A stretch of 64,000 nt of DNA from Deltaproteobacteria bacterium UBA5205 (GCA_002412715.1 DHVP01000048.1:175640-239639); one strand, 5' to 3'. Shown: positions 14,831 to 23,844, counted from the first letter of the stretch. A program made the numbers and translations. Notes: generated by a model from the letters alone, not told the origin.

Positions 14831-16567
14831 ATGGACAAGATATTACGCATCAACATGGGGGCCCAGGGAGGCCCGAAGCTCGAGGAGGCGCCCGTCGGCG
14901 AGTTCGCAGGTCTCGGAGGCAGAGGGCTTACGTCCACGATCGTTGCCAGGGAGGTTCCTCCAACCTGTCATCCCCTTTCTCAAGAAAACAAACTTGTCAT
15001 CGCCCCGGGGCTCTTAAGCGGTACCACCGCCGCCATGTCGGGAAGGCTCTCAATCGGGTGCAAGAGCCCTCTTACGGGAGGTATCAAGGAGTCCAACTCC
15101 GGCGGCCAGCCGTCACAGGTCCTGGCCCGGCTCGGGTATGCGGCCGTAATACTCGAGGGGAAACCGGAAGGTGACGACCTTTACAAGATCTTCGTCAACA
15201 AGGACGGGGTCACAATCACCGTGGACAACAGCCTCAAAATGCTCGGCAATTACGCCACTGTGGAGAAAATGCAGAAGGAATTCGGGGAGACAGTCGCGTG
15301 TATCTCCATCGGCCAGGCGGGGGAAATGAAACTCGCCGCCTCGTCGATAGCCTGCACCGACATGGAGGGGCGGCCTGCGCGTCATGCCGGCCGCGGAGGC
15401 GTCGGCGCCGTAATGGGATCGAAGGGCGTCAAGGTTATCGTCCTCGATGACACAGGAATGTCAGTCCGTCAACCGAAGGACCCCGACAAGTTTCGCGAGG
15501 CAAACAAGATATTCGTCGACGGCCTCAGGAAGCACGGCGTCACCGGGGAGGCGCTTCCCGCATATGGGACCAATGTCCTTACCAACATTCTCAATGAAGC
15601 CGGCGGATACCCGACATACAACTTCAGGGAAGGCCGTTTCGCCGGGGCATCGAAGATCAGCGGAGAGACTGAGGCGGCCCTCGAGTTTGACAGGGGCGGG
15701 GTCCCGACGCACGGTTGCCACCGCGGGTGTGTTATCCGGTGTTCCGGAATATATAACGACAAGGACGGCCACTACGTCAGCAAACAACCCGAGTACGAGA
15801 CGGTATGGGCCCATGGAGGCAATTGCGGCATCGACGACCTGGACAAGATTGCCCAGATGGATTTCATTGACGACGACACGGGCCTCGATACCATCGATAT
15901 GGGCGTCGCCATCGGCATCGCCATGGAAGCAGGCGTCATCAAGTACGGCGATTCTGATGGCGCCATAAGCCTCCTTAAGGAAGTGGGCAAGGGTACACCC
16001 ATGGGAAGGATTCTCGGCAGCGGTGCCGCTGTCGTGGGCAAGGTTTTTGGCGTGGAACGCGTTCCCGTGGTGAAAGGCCAGGCCATGCCCGCCTATGATC
16101 CCCGTGCCGTGAAAGGCCTCGGTGTCACCTATGCCACAAGTCCCATGGGCGCCGACCACACCGCCGGTTACGCCACCGCCACGAACATCCTCAAGGTCGG
16201 CGGCTACGTGGATCCCCTCAAGGCACAGGGCCAGGTCGACCTGTCGCGAAACCTGCAGATAGCAACGGCCGCCATAGACTCAACGGGCATGTGTGTCTTT
16301 ATCGCCTTCGCCCTTCTCGACCTCCCGGAGACCTTCGAGGCCCTTCTTGACATGCTGAACGCCTTTTATGGGATCAACCTTAACGCGGACAATGTCGCCG
16401 ACCTGGGGAAGACAATCCTCAAGCTGGAGCGCGACTTCAACAACCGGGCCGGCCTCACGAAGGAACAGGACCGCCTGCCGGCCTTCTTCAAACTACAGCA
16501 GGTTCCTCCGCACAACGTCACTTTCGACATCACCGATGAAGAACTGGACCAGGTTTTCAATTTCTAA
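14831..16567 (+). CDS. aor: Aldehyde:ferredoxin oxidoreductase, tungsten-dependent family
   Basis: A 578-residue soluble enzyme of the AOR family, which oxidises aldehydes to acids with a tungsto-bispterin and one [4Fe-4S] cluster, or runs in reverse. Evidence includes the N-terminal GGRGLTS, SGRLSIGCKSPLTGG, the pterin-binding stretch AGRGGVGAVMGSKGVKVIV, and cluster cysteines in HGCHRGCVIRC (spacing Cx3Cx3C rather than the usual Cx2Cx3C), with a fourth Cys in STGMCVF near residue 495. A further pterin motif is SPMGADHTAGYAT. It starts at ATG 14831 after AGGTGAT and ends at a strong terminator, so it is a single-gene transcript. No ferredoxin or BamBC-like partner is adjacent. Confidence 0.92.
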   Translation: MDKILRINMGAQGGPKLEEAPVGEFAGLGGRGLTSTIVAREVPPTCHPLSQENKLVIAPGLLSGTTAAMSGRLSIGCKSPLTGGIKESNSGGQPSQVLARLGYAAVILEGKPEGDDLYKIFVNKDGVTITVDNSLKMLGNYATVEKMQKEFGETVACISIGQAGEMKLAASSIACTDMEGRPARHAGRGGVGAVMGSKGVKVIVLDDTGMSVRQPKDPDKFREANKIFVDGLRKHGVTGEALPAYGTNVLTNILNEAGGYPTYNFREGRFAGASKISGETEAALEFDRGGVPTHGCHRGCVIRCSGIYNDKDGHYVSKQPEYETVWAHGGNCGIDDLDKIAQMDFIDDDTGLDTIDMGVAIGIAMEAGVIKYGDSDGAISLLKEVGKGTPMGRILGSGAAVVGKVFGVERVPVVKGQAMPAYDPRAVKGLGVTYATSPMGADHTAGYATATNILKVGGYVDPLKAQGQVDLSRNLQIATAAIDSTGMCVFIAFALLDLPETFEALLDMLNAFYGINLNADNVADLGKTILKLERDFNNRAGLTKEQDRLPAFFKLQQVPPHNVTFDITDEELDQVFNF

Positions 16568-16588
16568 CCCGGGATCCTTTGTGATTGG

Positions 16589-16618
16589 AAGAAGAGGCCC
16601 GATGGCCTCTTCTTTTTT
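16589..16618 (+). terminator. Rho-independent terminator after AOR
   Basis: A perfect 11-base stem (AAGAAGAGGCC / GGCCTCTTCTT) with loop CGAT is followed directly by TTTT. It starts 22 bases after the AOR stop codon. Confidence 0.9.
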
Positions 16619-16644
16619 GGGCGAAGAGGAGGACAAGACATGGG

Positions 16645-17271
16645 ATGATGCCGGATTTTGATCACGCGCGGGAGGTACGATGCGTCATGGAGGGGATCGA
16701 TGCCGGTCCTTTCACGTCCATTCTGCAGGGCGGTTTTATCGTGAGATGCCGGACGGGTCGCACTATTGAGGATCTCCTCACACAGGATTTCGGCATCACC
16801 GGGGAGTATCTGGAAAGGAGATTGAGTACGGTGTTTCTGGAGGGGCAGTGCGTAGACGATATCGGCGCTGCCGTTGCAAGGACAGGTGCTACCCTGGCTC
16901 TGTCTTCCGCGATGCCGGGCCTGGCGGGAGCGACATTGCGCCGCAAGGGGGCCCTTTCCTCCATGCGAGGCTCCATTACCCACAATGAAAATTCCCGGCC
17001 CACAGACGTGGTCGCGGACGGTTTCATCACTCTCAAACTCTTCAATGTCCTCTCCGGTGAATTGGGCCCCATCTTTCTTGCGCGAGGTATTTACGTTAAA
17101 GCCTCGGAACTGGCCGACCTTCTCGCAATGCGCGGCGGGGCATTCCGTCGGGGGTGCACCCGGTTGACGATGGATGACAGGCCCGTCGATCCCGAGACCC
17201 TTTTGAACTCCCTCGGAGGTCTCGGCTCCGGGCTTGTTCGGCTCGTCGGAGCCCGGTCGGCGTCCCGGTAG
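16645..17271 (+). CDS. Conserved-looking protein of unknown function downstream of AOR
   Basis: About 208 residues from ATG 16645; ATG 16687, which has GGGAGG 11 bases upstream, is an equally good start. The upstream in-frame extension runs through the AOR terminator and is rejected. No signal peptide or clear membrane span is seen. Notable segments are GGFIVRCRTGRTIEDLLTQD, a hydrophobic central helix with ALSSAMPGLAGATLRRKGAL, and a glycine-rich end (NSLGGLGSGLVRLVGA). I do not recognise the family. Position after AOR suggests but does not prove a link, since a strong terminator separates them. Confidence 0.6.
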   Translation: MMPDFDHAREVRCVMEGIDAGPFTSILQGGFIVRCRTGRTIEDLLTQDFGITGEYLERRLSTVFLEGQCVDDIGAAVARTGATLALSSAMPGLAGATLRRKGALSSMRGSITHNENSRPTDVVADGFITLKLFNVLSGELGPIFLARGIYVKASELADLLAMRGGAFRRGCTRLTMDDRPVDPETLLNSLGGLGSGLVRLVGARSASR

Positions 17272-17462
17272 AATCCCCATCCTGCTTTTCCGTACCGGCC
17301 AGAATCCTGCAGACCGGCGGCCGGCAATGGTCCGTGGATTGTTCACGTTGACTTAACGGGACAACAGCCTTACTTTTTCCTAATAAAAATCGTCCCGGCC
17401 TTGCGTAAAGAAACATACGCGGAGCCGCGATGAGGAAAAAATCGCAAGACAGGAGGATGGTT

Positions 17463-17774
17463 ATGAGAAAAGCAGTTATGGTATCGATGGTTATGTTGTT
17501 CGCGATGATTGCCTTTGTTGCGTGCCAAACGCCGGCGGGCAGGTCGGCGGGAGAGGTGGTGGATGATGCGTCCATTACAACACAGGTCAAGGCGAAGCTT
17601 CTCGAAGACGACATCACAAAGGGCATTGCGGTGAGCGTCCAGACTTTCGACGGAACCGTGACATTGATCGGGGCCGTGGACACCCAGGCGCAGATAGACA
17701 GCGCGAGCCGGATCGCACGCAGCGTCAACGGAGTAAAACGGGTAGATAACCGGCTGAACATTAAAGAAAAGTAA
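17463..17774 (+). CDS. BON-domain lipoprotein
   Basis: A 103-residue precursor from ATG 17463, chosen because AGGAGG lies 6 bases upstream; an earlier in-frame ATG at 17430 lacks this. The signal sequence ends in the lipobox FVAC (Cys near residue 21), predicting lipid attachment. The rest is one BON domain (about 37-103) with VVDDASITTQVKAKLLED, then VQTFDGTVTLIGAVDTQAQ, and VNGVKRVDNRL, as in OsmY-like proteins that bind phospholipid and guard the envelope under stress. A second small lipoprotein candidate follows. Confidence 0.88.
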   Translation: MRKAVMVSMVMLFAMIAFVACQTPAGRSAGEVVDDASITTQVKAKLLEDDITKGIAVSVQTFDGTVTLIGAVDTQAQIDSASRIARSVNGVKRVDNRLNIKEK

Positions 17775-17795
17775 GGAGCTCTGTCGCCGCGATCT

Positions 17796-17933
17796 GTGAC
17801 AGCATTTATCTGTGTTGTCGCCGTCCTGTCTCTCGCGGGCTGTGCGGCCCGTCTCCCCGACGTTGCTCGCCTGATGGAACAGGTGGGGCGGTTGAGGGGA
17901 TGGATCGCCCGCCCGCTGTCCCCCTGGCCTTAG
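17796..17933 (+). CDS. Candidate 45-residue lipoprotein
   Basis: A short frame from GTG 17796 to TAG 17931-17933 encodes a classic signal sequence, TAFICVVAVLSLAGC, with a perfect lipobox (LAGC), then about 29 residues (AARLPDVARLMEQVGRLR and a Trp/Pro-rich end). An AAGGAG lies 17 bases upstream of the GTG, which is long; CTG 17781 is a possible alternative start but is too close. It follows the BON lipoprotein by 21 bases in the same direction. The lipobox is the only real support. Confidence 0.4.
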   Translation: MTAFICVVAVLSLAGCAARLPDVARLMEQVGRLRGWIARPLSPWP

Positions 17934-17943
17934 AAGATCCCCG

Positions 17944-19959
17944 TCATTTCATCGAATGGAGCAGTTTTTCGAGAAGATCGTCCTTGCTCAAACCATCGGG
18001 GAAGGCGGCGCCGGCTTTATCCCCCTTGACGCCGCCGACATCGTATTTCTCGTCGAGACATGCCCTCACATTCGGCGCCTCGATGAAGCGGGAGAGCCGG
18101 TTAAAAGTGTGTATGCCGTTATTGCGCCCCTCATGATGGGCAAGGACCCAGAGGCGTTCCCTGGCCCGTGTCACCGCCACATACAGCAGCCTTCGCTCCT
18201 CTTCGAGTCCTTCGTCATCGCGCGTTGTATAGCTGGAGGGCAGGACGCCGTCTACCGCGCCGATGAGAAAAACGTTGCGCCATTCCAGCCCCTTCGCTGA
18301 ATGAATAGTCGATATGATGAGCGGCCTCTCCCATATCGTGTCATGGAAATCCTTGACACCACGCTCGGGCGGTTCGATGGCGAGGTCGACAAGAAAGTCT
18401 CGGACCGAGTCGTATCTTCCCGATATCTGGGCCAGGGCATCGAGATCGTTCTTTCTCAGGTTCCAGTCAAGATCGAATTTTTCTCTCAGGAGGGGTTCGT
18501 AGTAGTCGATGACCGACCGGCAGACGTCTTCGGGATTGGGCCGGCCAGTCCCAAGAAGGCCTGAGAGCCTGGAAAGTCCATCGGAATACCTGCCCCCGGA
18601 TCGGGCATAGTGATCGATGACGGTGTGCACGATGGATTCAAGACTCTCGTACGGGGCCATCTCGCCCAGCATCTGTTCCGCCGTTTTGGGGCCCAACCCG
18701 GAGATGAGCAAGAGCACGCGGCTCCAGGCCAGTTTGTCCTTCGGGTTCACGAAGAGTCTGAGGTGTGCGATGAGGTCCTTGACGTGGGCCGTTTCATAGA
18801 ACTTCAACCCGCCATATATGGCAAAGGGAATGTTTCGCCTGCCAAGTTCCGCTTGCAGGGGAATCGTTATGTACGAGGACCGAAAGAGAATGCACTGGTG
18901 GGAGAGATCCATTCCCTGGTCGTAGAATTCTTTTATCCTGTCGACAACCCAGGCTGCTTCCTCGTGGGCGTCTCTCGAATAGATGAGATACGGTTTTTCT
19001 CCATAGTCTTTTTTTACGGCCTTGAGGCATTTCTGATACTTGTTTGCCATGTTGTCCAGAATCGCGTTGCCGACATCGAGGATTGCCTGGGTGCTCCTGT
19101 AGTTGTCCTCCAGTTTGATGATCCTGCAGCCGGGAAAGCGGTCGGGAAACCGCATGATGTTCTCATGGGAACTCCCCCTGAAGGAATAGATGGACTGCGC
19201 ATCGTCGCCCACAATGAGGATATTGCCATGGCGCGCCGCAAGATGGTACGCTATGTCCCCCTGCATGGCATTGGTGTCCTGAAATTCGTCGACCATGACA
19301 TGGCGGTATCTTTCAGCTATGCGGGAGCGGATCTCTTCATTTTCGAGAAGGAGCTTGAAATAGAGGAGAAGATCGTCGTAGTCGAGACATTGCGAAGCTA
19401 CCTTGTACTCCACGTACTTCCTGCGCAGCTCGCCGATTTCCTCTGCAAATTGGAGGAATTCCGGGTAATACCTCTCAAGGACCCCGTCGAGGGACAGGCC
19501 CTTGTTCACGGACATACTGAGGATCTTTCTCAGCATGTCCTTCCGGGGGCGCCTCTTCTGCCTTTCATAAAAACCGAGACTGACGGCGCAGCGATGCACG
19601 GCCTCCTCGGCGTCGGATTCATCGTAAATGCTAAAGGTATCGGGAAGCCCGAAGAAACCGCTGTATCTGCGGAGCATCTTGTTCGCAAAGGAATGGAACG
19701 TCCCGCCCTCGACACCCTCACAGCGGGGATCGTGCCGCGCGGCGCGGGATATCATCTCCCTGGCACTGCGCCTCGTGAAGGTTAGAAGCAGGATGGAACC
19801 CGGGTCGATGCCTCTTTCCACGAGGTAGCGCACCCTGTACTCGATGACCCGCGTCTTCCCGCTGCCCGCACCCGCAATGACAAGCAGGGGACCATCGACG
19901 GTGGTCACCGCCTCATACTGCCTCTCGTTAAGTTCTTCTCTGAAATTACCTTCCGCCAT
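17944..19959 (-). CDS. UvrD/PcrA-like superfamily 1 DNA helicase
   Basis: About 671 residues from ATG 19959 (MAEGNFREELNERQYEAV). All SF1A motifs are present: Q-motif LNERQYEAV, Walker A GAGSGKTR, GTFHSFANKML, DEFQDTN (II), GDDAQSIYSFRG (III), DNYRST (IV), TIHSAKGLEWRNVFL (V) and VAVTRARERLWV (VI). It would unwind DNA 3' to 5' in repair or replication restart. It is shorter than E. coli UvrD (720) because the C-terminal extension is reduced. No ribosome-binding site precedes the chosen start, but promoter boxes end 10 bases before it. An extension to a TTG-type codon at 19998 would cover the promoter and is unlikely. Confidence 0.9.
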   Translation of the reverse strand: MAEGNFREELNERQYEAVTTVDGPLLVIAGAGSGKTRVIEYRVRYLVERGIDPGSILLLTFTRRSAREMISRAARHDPRCEGVEGGTFHSFANKMLRRYSGFFGLPDTFSIYDESDAEEAVHRCAVSLGFYERQKRRPRKDMLRKILSMSVNKGLSLDGVLERYYPEFLQFAEEIGELRRKYVEYKVASQCLDYDDLLLYFKLLLENEEIRSRIAERYRHVMVDEFQDTNAMQGDIAYHLAARHGNILIVGDDAQSIYSFRGSSHENIMRFPDRFPGCRIIKLEDNYRSTQAILDVGNAILDNMANKYQKCLKAVKKDYGEKPYLIYSRDAHEEAAWVVDRIKEFYDQGMDLSHQCILFRSSYITIPLQAELGRRNIPFAIYGGLKFYETAHVKDLIAHLRLFVNPKDKLAWSRVLLLISGLGPKTAEQMLGEMAPYESLESIVHTVIDHYARSGGRYSDGLSRLSGLLGTGRPNPEDVCRSVIDYYEPLLREKFDLDWNLRKNDLDALAQISGRYDSVRDFLVDLAIEPPERGVKDFHDTIWERPLIISTIHSAKGLEWRNVFLIGAVDGVLPSSYTTRDDEGLEEERRLLYVAVTRARERLWVLAHHEGRNNGIHTFNRLSRFIEAPNVRACLDEKYDVGGVKGDKAGAAFPDGLSKDDLLEKLLHSMK

Positions 19960-19969
19960 CGCCGGACAT

Positions 19970-19998
19970 AGTATACCTGATTTCGGCTCCTGCGTCAT
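19970..19998 (-). promoter_or_regulatory. Promoter abutting the helicase start
   Basis: On the minus strand, ATGACG (19998-19993) and TATACT (19975-19970) are 17 bases apart. Transcription would begin about 3 bases before ATG 19959, giving a nearly leaderless mRNA. The -35 box matches 4 of 6 consensus bases. Confidence 0.4.
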
Positions 19999-20081
19999 TC
20001 AGCGCGCGAAAGGCAAGGCCTGGCGCACGTCTATCTCATAACAGCCGGGAGGAGTCCCATACCGGAAGCCGGGTCTTCCCT

Positions 20082-20579
20082 TCACGACGCCTGCAGGGCC
20101 TTGAGTATCTCTCGCATGTGGTCCGTATGGAATTGGAGATGATAGTCAAGGAGGCTTCCGATCATACCTTCGAGTGTCGGATATTCGCCCAGGTCCGTTT
20201 CCTTAAGAAGAGGAACGTGCGCCTTTCTGTCCAGCTGGTCCGGCGACAGGCCTTCCGCGAACTTCGAGACCTCCCCGTACTGTTTTTCCACCTCTGAGAG
20301 AAGCTCATCGAATCTCATAAGCGCACGCCTTTCAGAAAAAAAGGGATTCTCGGCCTCGAGATCGATGGTCGGGATATCCAGGTCGAGAACGCTCTGAAGA
20401 CCTTCTGTAATGCCCGGCCCTTCAGGGCCGAGGACGTGCGAAAGGATCTGCTTGGGAGACCACCGCCCTTCCGGCGCCCGTGAAGCTGTACCTTCATCGA
20501 TGCCTTCGCATACCTTTTTCAGCTCCTCTATTCTCGTATGAATGGTTTCGGCCAATTGACGACCTGTTGACGCTGCCAT
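20082..20579 (-). CDS. DinB-superfamily four-helix protein
   Basis: About 165 residues from ATG 20579, preceded by GGAG. The sequence predicts a four-helix bundle with the DinB_2 pattern: RWSPKQILSHVLGPEGPG in the second helix, MRFDELLSEVEKQY, and LLDYHLQFHTDHMREIL at the end. The His residues in ILSHV, YHLQFH and TDHMREI are placed like the metal-binding triad of DinB and YfiT proteins. Relatives are thiol-dependent transferases or unknown. It ends a three-gene operon (FAD oxidase, SDR, DinB). The function is not predictable beyond the fold. Confidence 0.8.
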   Translation of the reverse strand: MAASTGRQLAETIHTRIEELKKVCEGIDEGTASRAPEGRWSPKQILSHVLGPEGPGITEGLQSVLDLDIPTIDLEAENPFFSERRALMRFDELLSEVEKQYGEVSKFAEGLSPDQLDRKAHVPLLKETDLGEYPTLEGMIGSLLDYHLQFHTDHMREILKALQAS

Positions 20580-20607
20580 TTTCTGTCTCCTCCTTTTCGC
20601 TTTCTCT

Positions 20608-21804
20608 TCAGCCCGATGCCCGGGATACCCCGGCATCACTCTTTCCGTTTCCGTTTCCCCAATCCATACGTACTGCATATCTCATGCACCGTTCGAAAAC
20701 GTCATAGGTCAGGTCGGGCGCCGAAAAGCCCGCCGCGAGGCCATTCGTATTTGTCCTGTCGAAACTGCGCGTATCGGACAGGTAGGGAAGATAGGGCCTG
20801 ACGAGTTTGTTGAAGATCTCCTCGGGCGGGTTCTGAACGCCCCCGTTTTGCCCTTCACCGTAGAGCGTCTCTATTCCCCTGATCCTGAGAAACCTCTCGC
20901 AGTATGCGGCGAGTTCCTCCGTCGTCCTGGGTGCATCGCTCGTGATATGATAAATACGGCCTGACCGGGGAGATTCGAGCACGGACAGCATGACGGCAAC
21001 AAAATAATCTACGGGAATGAGGTTCACATGTCCCCGGCGCGCAAGAAATATACGCAACGGCAGGTGCAGTATCCCCTCGGGGTCGAGATGGATATCGATC
21101 TCGCGGGATTTGCGGCCGCCGTGCTGACTGATGTCGTTGAGGTAGATGTCGCGGATAAGCTGAAGCGCCTTGACGTGATAATACAGGGCGTTGAAACGGT
21201 TCGACCGGCCGGTGACAGAATCACCGTAGACGATGGATGGACGGACGATCGTGAACGGGGTAGCCTGCAGGGAACACCGGGCGGCGACCTGTCTTTCGGC
21301 CTCCGCCTTCGTCTCTTCATACACGTTCGAGAACGTCCGCGAAACGATGGGCGCCTCGGGCGCGGGTCCCGGCCCGGAAACATAGGCGGTGCTTACGTAA
21401 TGGAAATAACGGGCACCGGAATCCTTCGCCAGCCCGATGATCCCGGGCAGGGCGTGGACGTTCGTTTCCGTCGCTTCCCGGCGGGTGCGCTCCGAAAACC
21501 GGGTGTCCGACGCGCAATGGATTATCTCCGATACCTTCCCGCAAAGGACGTCGTACTGATGACGTTCGAGACCGAGCCGGGGTTCAAGGAGGTCCACCTC
21601 GGCTGTTTCCACGAGCGCTCCCCGGTCCTTGACATCGAACCACGCAAGCAATGCGGCCACCCTGTCGGCAAGGCTCATACCTTTACGACGACGCCCGAGA
21701 ATCACCAGACTGCGTCCTTTCCTGATGAGGGCGTCCATCAGGTGGCTTCCCAGAAAACCCGTGGCACCCGTCAACGCAAATACCCGCGCATCCCTCTGTC
21801 TCAT
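20608..21804 (-). CDS. Extended SDR (NAD-dependent epimerase/fatty acyl-CoA reductase-like) protein
   Basis: A 398-residue Rossmann-fold protein. The dinucleotide motif ALTGATGFLGSHLMDAL is at residues 10-26, an acidic DVL-type patch follows, the catalytic YxxxK is YEETKAEAE (about 167-175), and HCASDTRFSE precedes it. The closest pattern is the NAD-binding domain of thioester reductases and male-sterility-type acyl reductases (SDR family 75E-like), followed by a roughly 130-residue C-terminal region of unknown role. The gene starts 12 bases after the FAD oxidase stop, suggesting co-expression. Substrate unknown. Confidence 0.82.
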   Translation of the reverse strand: MRQRDARVFALTGATGFLGSHLMDALIRKGRSLVILGRRRKGMSLADRVAALLAWFDVKDRGALVETAEVDLLEPRLGLERHQYDVLCGKVSEIIHCASDTRFSERTRREATETNVHALPGIIGLAKDSGARYFHYVSTAYVSGPGPAPEAPIVSRTFSNVYEETKAEAERQVAARCSLQATPFTIVRPSIVYGDSVTGRSNRFNALYYHVKALQLIRDIYLNDISQHGGRKSREIDIHLDPEGILHLPLRIFLARRGHVNLIPVDYFVAVMLSVLESPRSGRIYHITSDAPRTTEELAAYCERFLRIRGIETLYGEGQNGGVQNPPEEIFNKLVRPYLPYLSDTRSFDRTNTNGLAAGFSAPDLTYDVFERCMRYAVRMDWGNGNGKSDAGVSRASG

Positions 21805-21816
21805 CGTCTGCCGGCC

Positions 21817-23661
21817 TCATGCGTACAGCAGGTTTTCTTTTCTGCAGTATCCCTGCTGAAAGATGTATTTCACCCATCGTATCGTTCCCGTCCGGGCTGA
21901 AAGACGGTCTATTATGGCGCCGGCCTCAGCCGCTGCCTGCCGTACCCGGTCAATTTCATCTCCGTCGTTCTGGTCAAAAAAGTAGTCATACTCCAGAACG
22001 CACCGCTTGCCGCCGTCCACGGGGGTGATAAAACCAAGATTGTTCTTGAGAGCGTACCGGAGCGCTGTGCTTCCGAGCCCGGCGCAGACATCATCGATCA
22101 AGGTATGATCGAGGGGGAGATACATGAGGAAGGGAAGGAACTGCTTCTGACGCCCGATCCTCGAACTGGTGATCCTGAACATATTGAGCCAGACCAGATC
22201 TGTCAGGTCGGGCCGCGAATAGATCTCCTCATAGACGGGTCTCAAGTCGGGGTCAAAATCCCGGACGAGCCGCCAGGCAGAAGGGCAAAGAGCGGCCTCC
22301 GCAAGATCGGCAAAACCTCCGCCCTTGAGGTATCCAAAAGGTTCTTCTTCCGGCAGGCCTGCGATAAACTCGAGCCAGTCGGCAGTGCCGAGCGAAGGAA
22401 GGCCGAGACTCAACACCGTGAAGAGGCCCTGGCCGATCATGGGATGGCCCATCTCCCTGAGGCTTGCCATTGCGTACCGGTCGCCGAGCACCAGCACCAT
22501 GCAGGCTATGCCCAGTTTGCGGGCAAGGGCGTCCTTAACCTCCACCGCTGTCCGCTGTGTCGGAGACATGAAGGATGAGAGATATTCAGGACCAAGGATC
22601 CCTATGGCCAGGCCAATCCGCCGCATCGCACAATCTCGTGAAAAATCTATTGCCTTTTCCAACAAATCGAAGGGAACAAGGGCGCCGCTTTCATCACCCG
22701 TCATGGGGTGGAGCTTCACCCGCAAAGACGAACAGACACCGGGGGACACCGCACCAGCCCTATCAAAGGCAAACAGGTTCGGCGCGTTCTTTTCGTTGAG
22801 TGAAAAAAAGGACCCGTCGGTACGGACAAATTCGGCATCGATATAGTTGTCGGCACAGGAACCGTACGCTGTCGAAAAAAGAGATACTATCCCCGCGCAC
22901 ATCATGGTGCCGCAGACCAGGGCCGCCGGTTCCGCCACATTCACGCGGTAGCCCCTTTGCGCGGCCTCACGCTGGAGTTCGAATGCGGCAACCCCCGGCC
23001 CTACCCTGACAGACCAGTTTTTCTCATCGAACTCGATCTCTTTCATCCGGTTAAGATCGATGACGGCTCCTTCGCAGAGTTCGAATCCCATGAGATTGGT
23101 TCCGTTTCCGCGCACCACCCACGGGATCCCGGCACTCCCAAGCAGTTTCAAAAGCGATGATATCTCCTGGCGTGTACCCGGCATGATGACGTATCTCGGC
23201 GGTGCAGGTACGGCCAGGGGTGACGGATCATGGGAATAGGTGACGGCGATGGCCCGGTCGTTCGTGGCCCATTCGTCTCCCACGATCCTTCGTATGCTTT
23301 GCAGAAAAGGGTCGGCATCAGCGTGTGCAACGGGCTTGCCGGCTGCCAGATGACGGGCGACATGCGATTTGAGGGCCTCCATGACACGCGTCGGCCTCAG
23401 TCCTGTAACGAAGCAGCACTGGTAATCGCACTTCCCGCACAGATCGCAGCTCTGTGCAATCTCCACGCATTTTTCCGTAACGTGGACCTTGCCCTTCGCC
23501 AGCGCCGCGTAGAGGTCCATCCTCCCCTCGGGATAAAAGCTGACGTAGCCGCGCTCAACCCCCGAGGCACAAACCCCGGTCCCCAGGAAATCGATCTTGC
23601 ACATTGCATAGTGCCTGCAATTGCCGGCGATACCGAGCGCCTCATCCATTTTATTAACCAT
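21817..23661 (-). CDS. FAD-binding GlcD-type oxidoreductase with Cys-rich N-terminal domain
   Basis: About 614 residues from ATG 23661. The N terminus has CRHYAMCK, a GTGVC and the cluster CDLCGKCDYQCC (about residues 70-80), probably an Fe-S or zinc site placed before rather than after the flavin domain. Next comes a PCMH-type FAD domain: RYVIMPGTRQEISSLLK, WVVRGNGTNLMGF, VIDLNRMKEI. The C-terminal half is alpha/beta with a final KYIFQQGYCRKENLL. Relatives oxidise 2-hydroxyacids and pass electrons to a quinone or ETF. An in-frame extension to 23697 coincides with a candidate -35 box and is rejected. First gene of an operon with an SDR and a DinB protein. Confidence 0.82.
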   Translation of the reverse strand: MVNKMDEALGIAGNCRHYAMCKIDFLGTGVCASGVERGYVSFYPEGRMDLYAALAKGKVHVTEKCVEIAQSCDLCGKCDYQCCFVTGLRPTRVMEALKSHVARHLAAGKPVAHADADPFLQSIRRIVGDEWATNDRAIAVTYSHDPSPLAVPAPPRYVIMPGTRQEISSLLKLLGSAGIPWVVRGNGTNLMGFELCEGAVIDLNRMKEIEFDEKNWSVRVGPGVAAFELQREAAQRGYRVNVAEPAALVCGTMMCAGIVSLFSTAYGSCADNYIDAEFVRTDGSFFSLNEKNAPNLFAFDRAGAVSPGVCSSLRVKLHPMTGDESGALVPFDLLEKAIDFSRDCAMRRIGLAIGILGPEYLSSFMSPTQRTAVEVKDALARKLGIACMVLVLGDRYAMASLREMGHPMIGQGLFTVLSLGLPSLGTADWLEFIAGLPEEEPFGYLKGGGFADLAEAALCPSAWRLVRDFDPDLRPVYEEIYSRPDLTDLVWLNMFRITSSRIGRQKQFLPFLMYLPLDHTLIDDVCAGLGSTALRYALKNNLGFITPVDGGKRCVLEYDYFFDQNDGDEIDRVRQAAAEAGAIIDRLSARTGTIRWVKYIFQQGYCRKENLLYA

Positions 23662-23670
23662 GACGGGAAA

Positions 23671-23697
23671 ACTATAACCGATACCCCGGTTCGTCAA
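23671..23697 (-). promoter_or_regulatory. Weak promoter candidate abutting the FAD oxidase start
   Basis: TTGACG (23697-23692) and TATAGT (23676-23671) on the minus strand are only 15 bases apart, which is short. The -10 box ends 9 bases before ATG 23661, which has no ribosome-binding site. It is included because the layout matches four other genes here. Confidence 0.25.
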
Positions 23698-23844
23698 GCC
23701 GGGTCAGGCTCTCCGGCGCGATGCCGAAGGTCTCAGGCGGGTGGGATGATATTTGGATCGTGAAGGAAGTCTTTTGAAGCTGTGGTGGTGCGCTTGCACC
23801 TCATCGGCACGATAGCGCACCTCGTCACCAGGATCACAACAGCC

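Noticed and set aside
16585..16644. Upstream extension of the unknown protein after AOR
   Set aside because: It is translated from the terminator hairpin and T-tract, so it would not be on the mRNA.
18610..19785. 391-codon plus-strand frame opposite the helicase gene
   Set aside because: It is antisense to intact helicase motifs and has no recognisable domain; high G+C coding DNA often leaves such open antisense frames.
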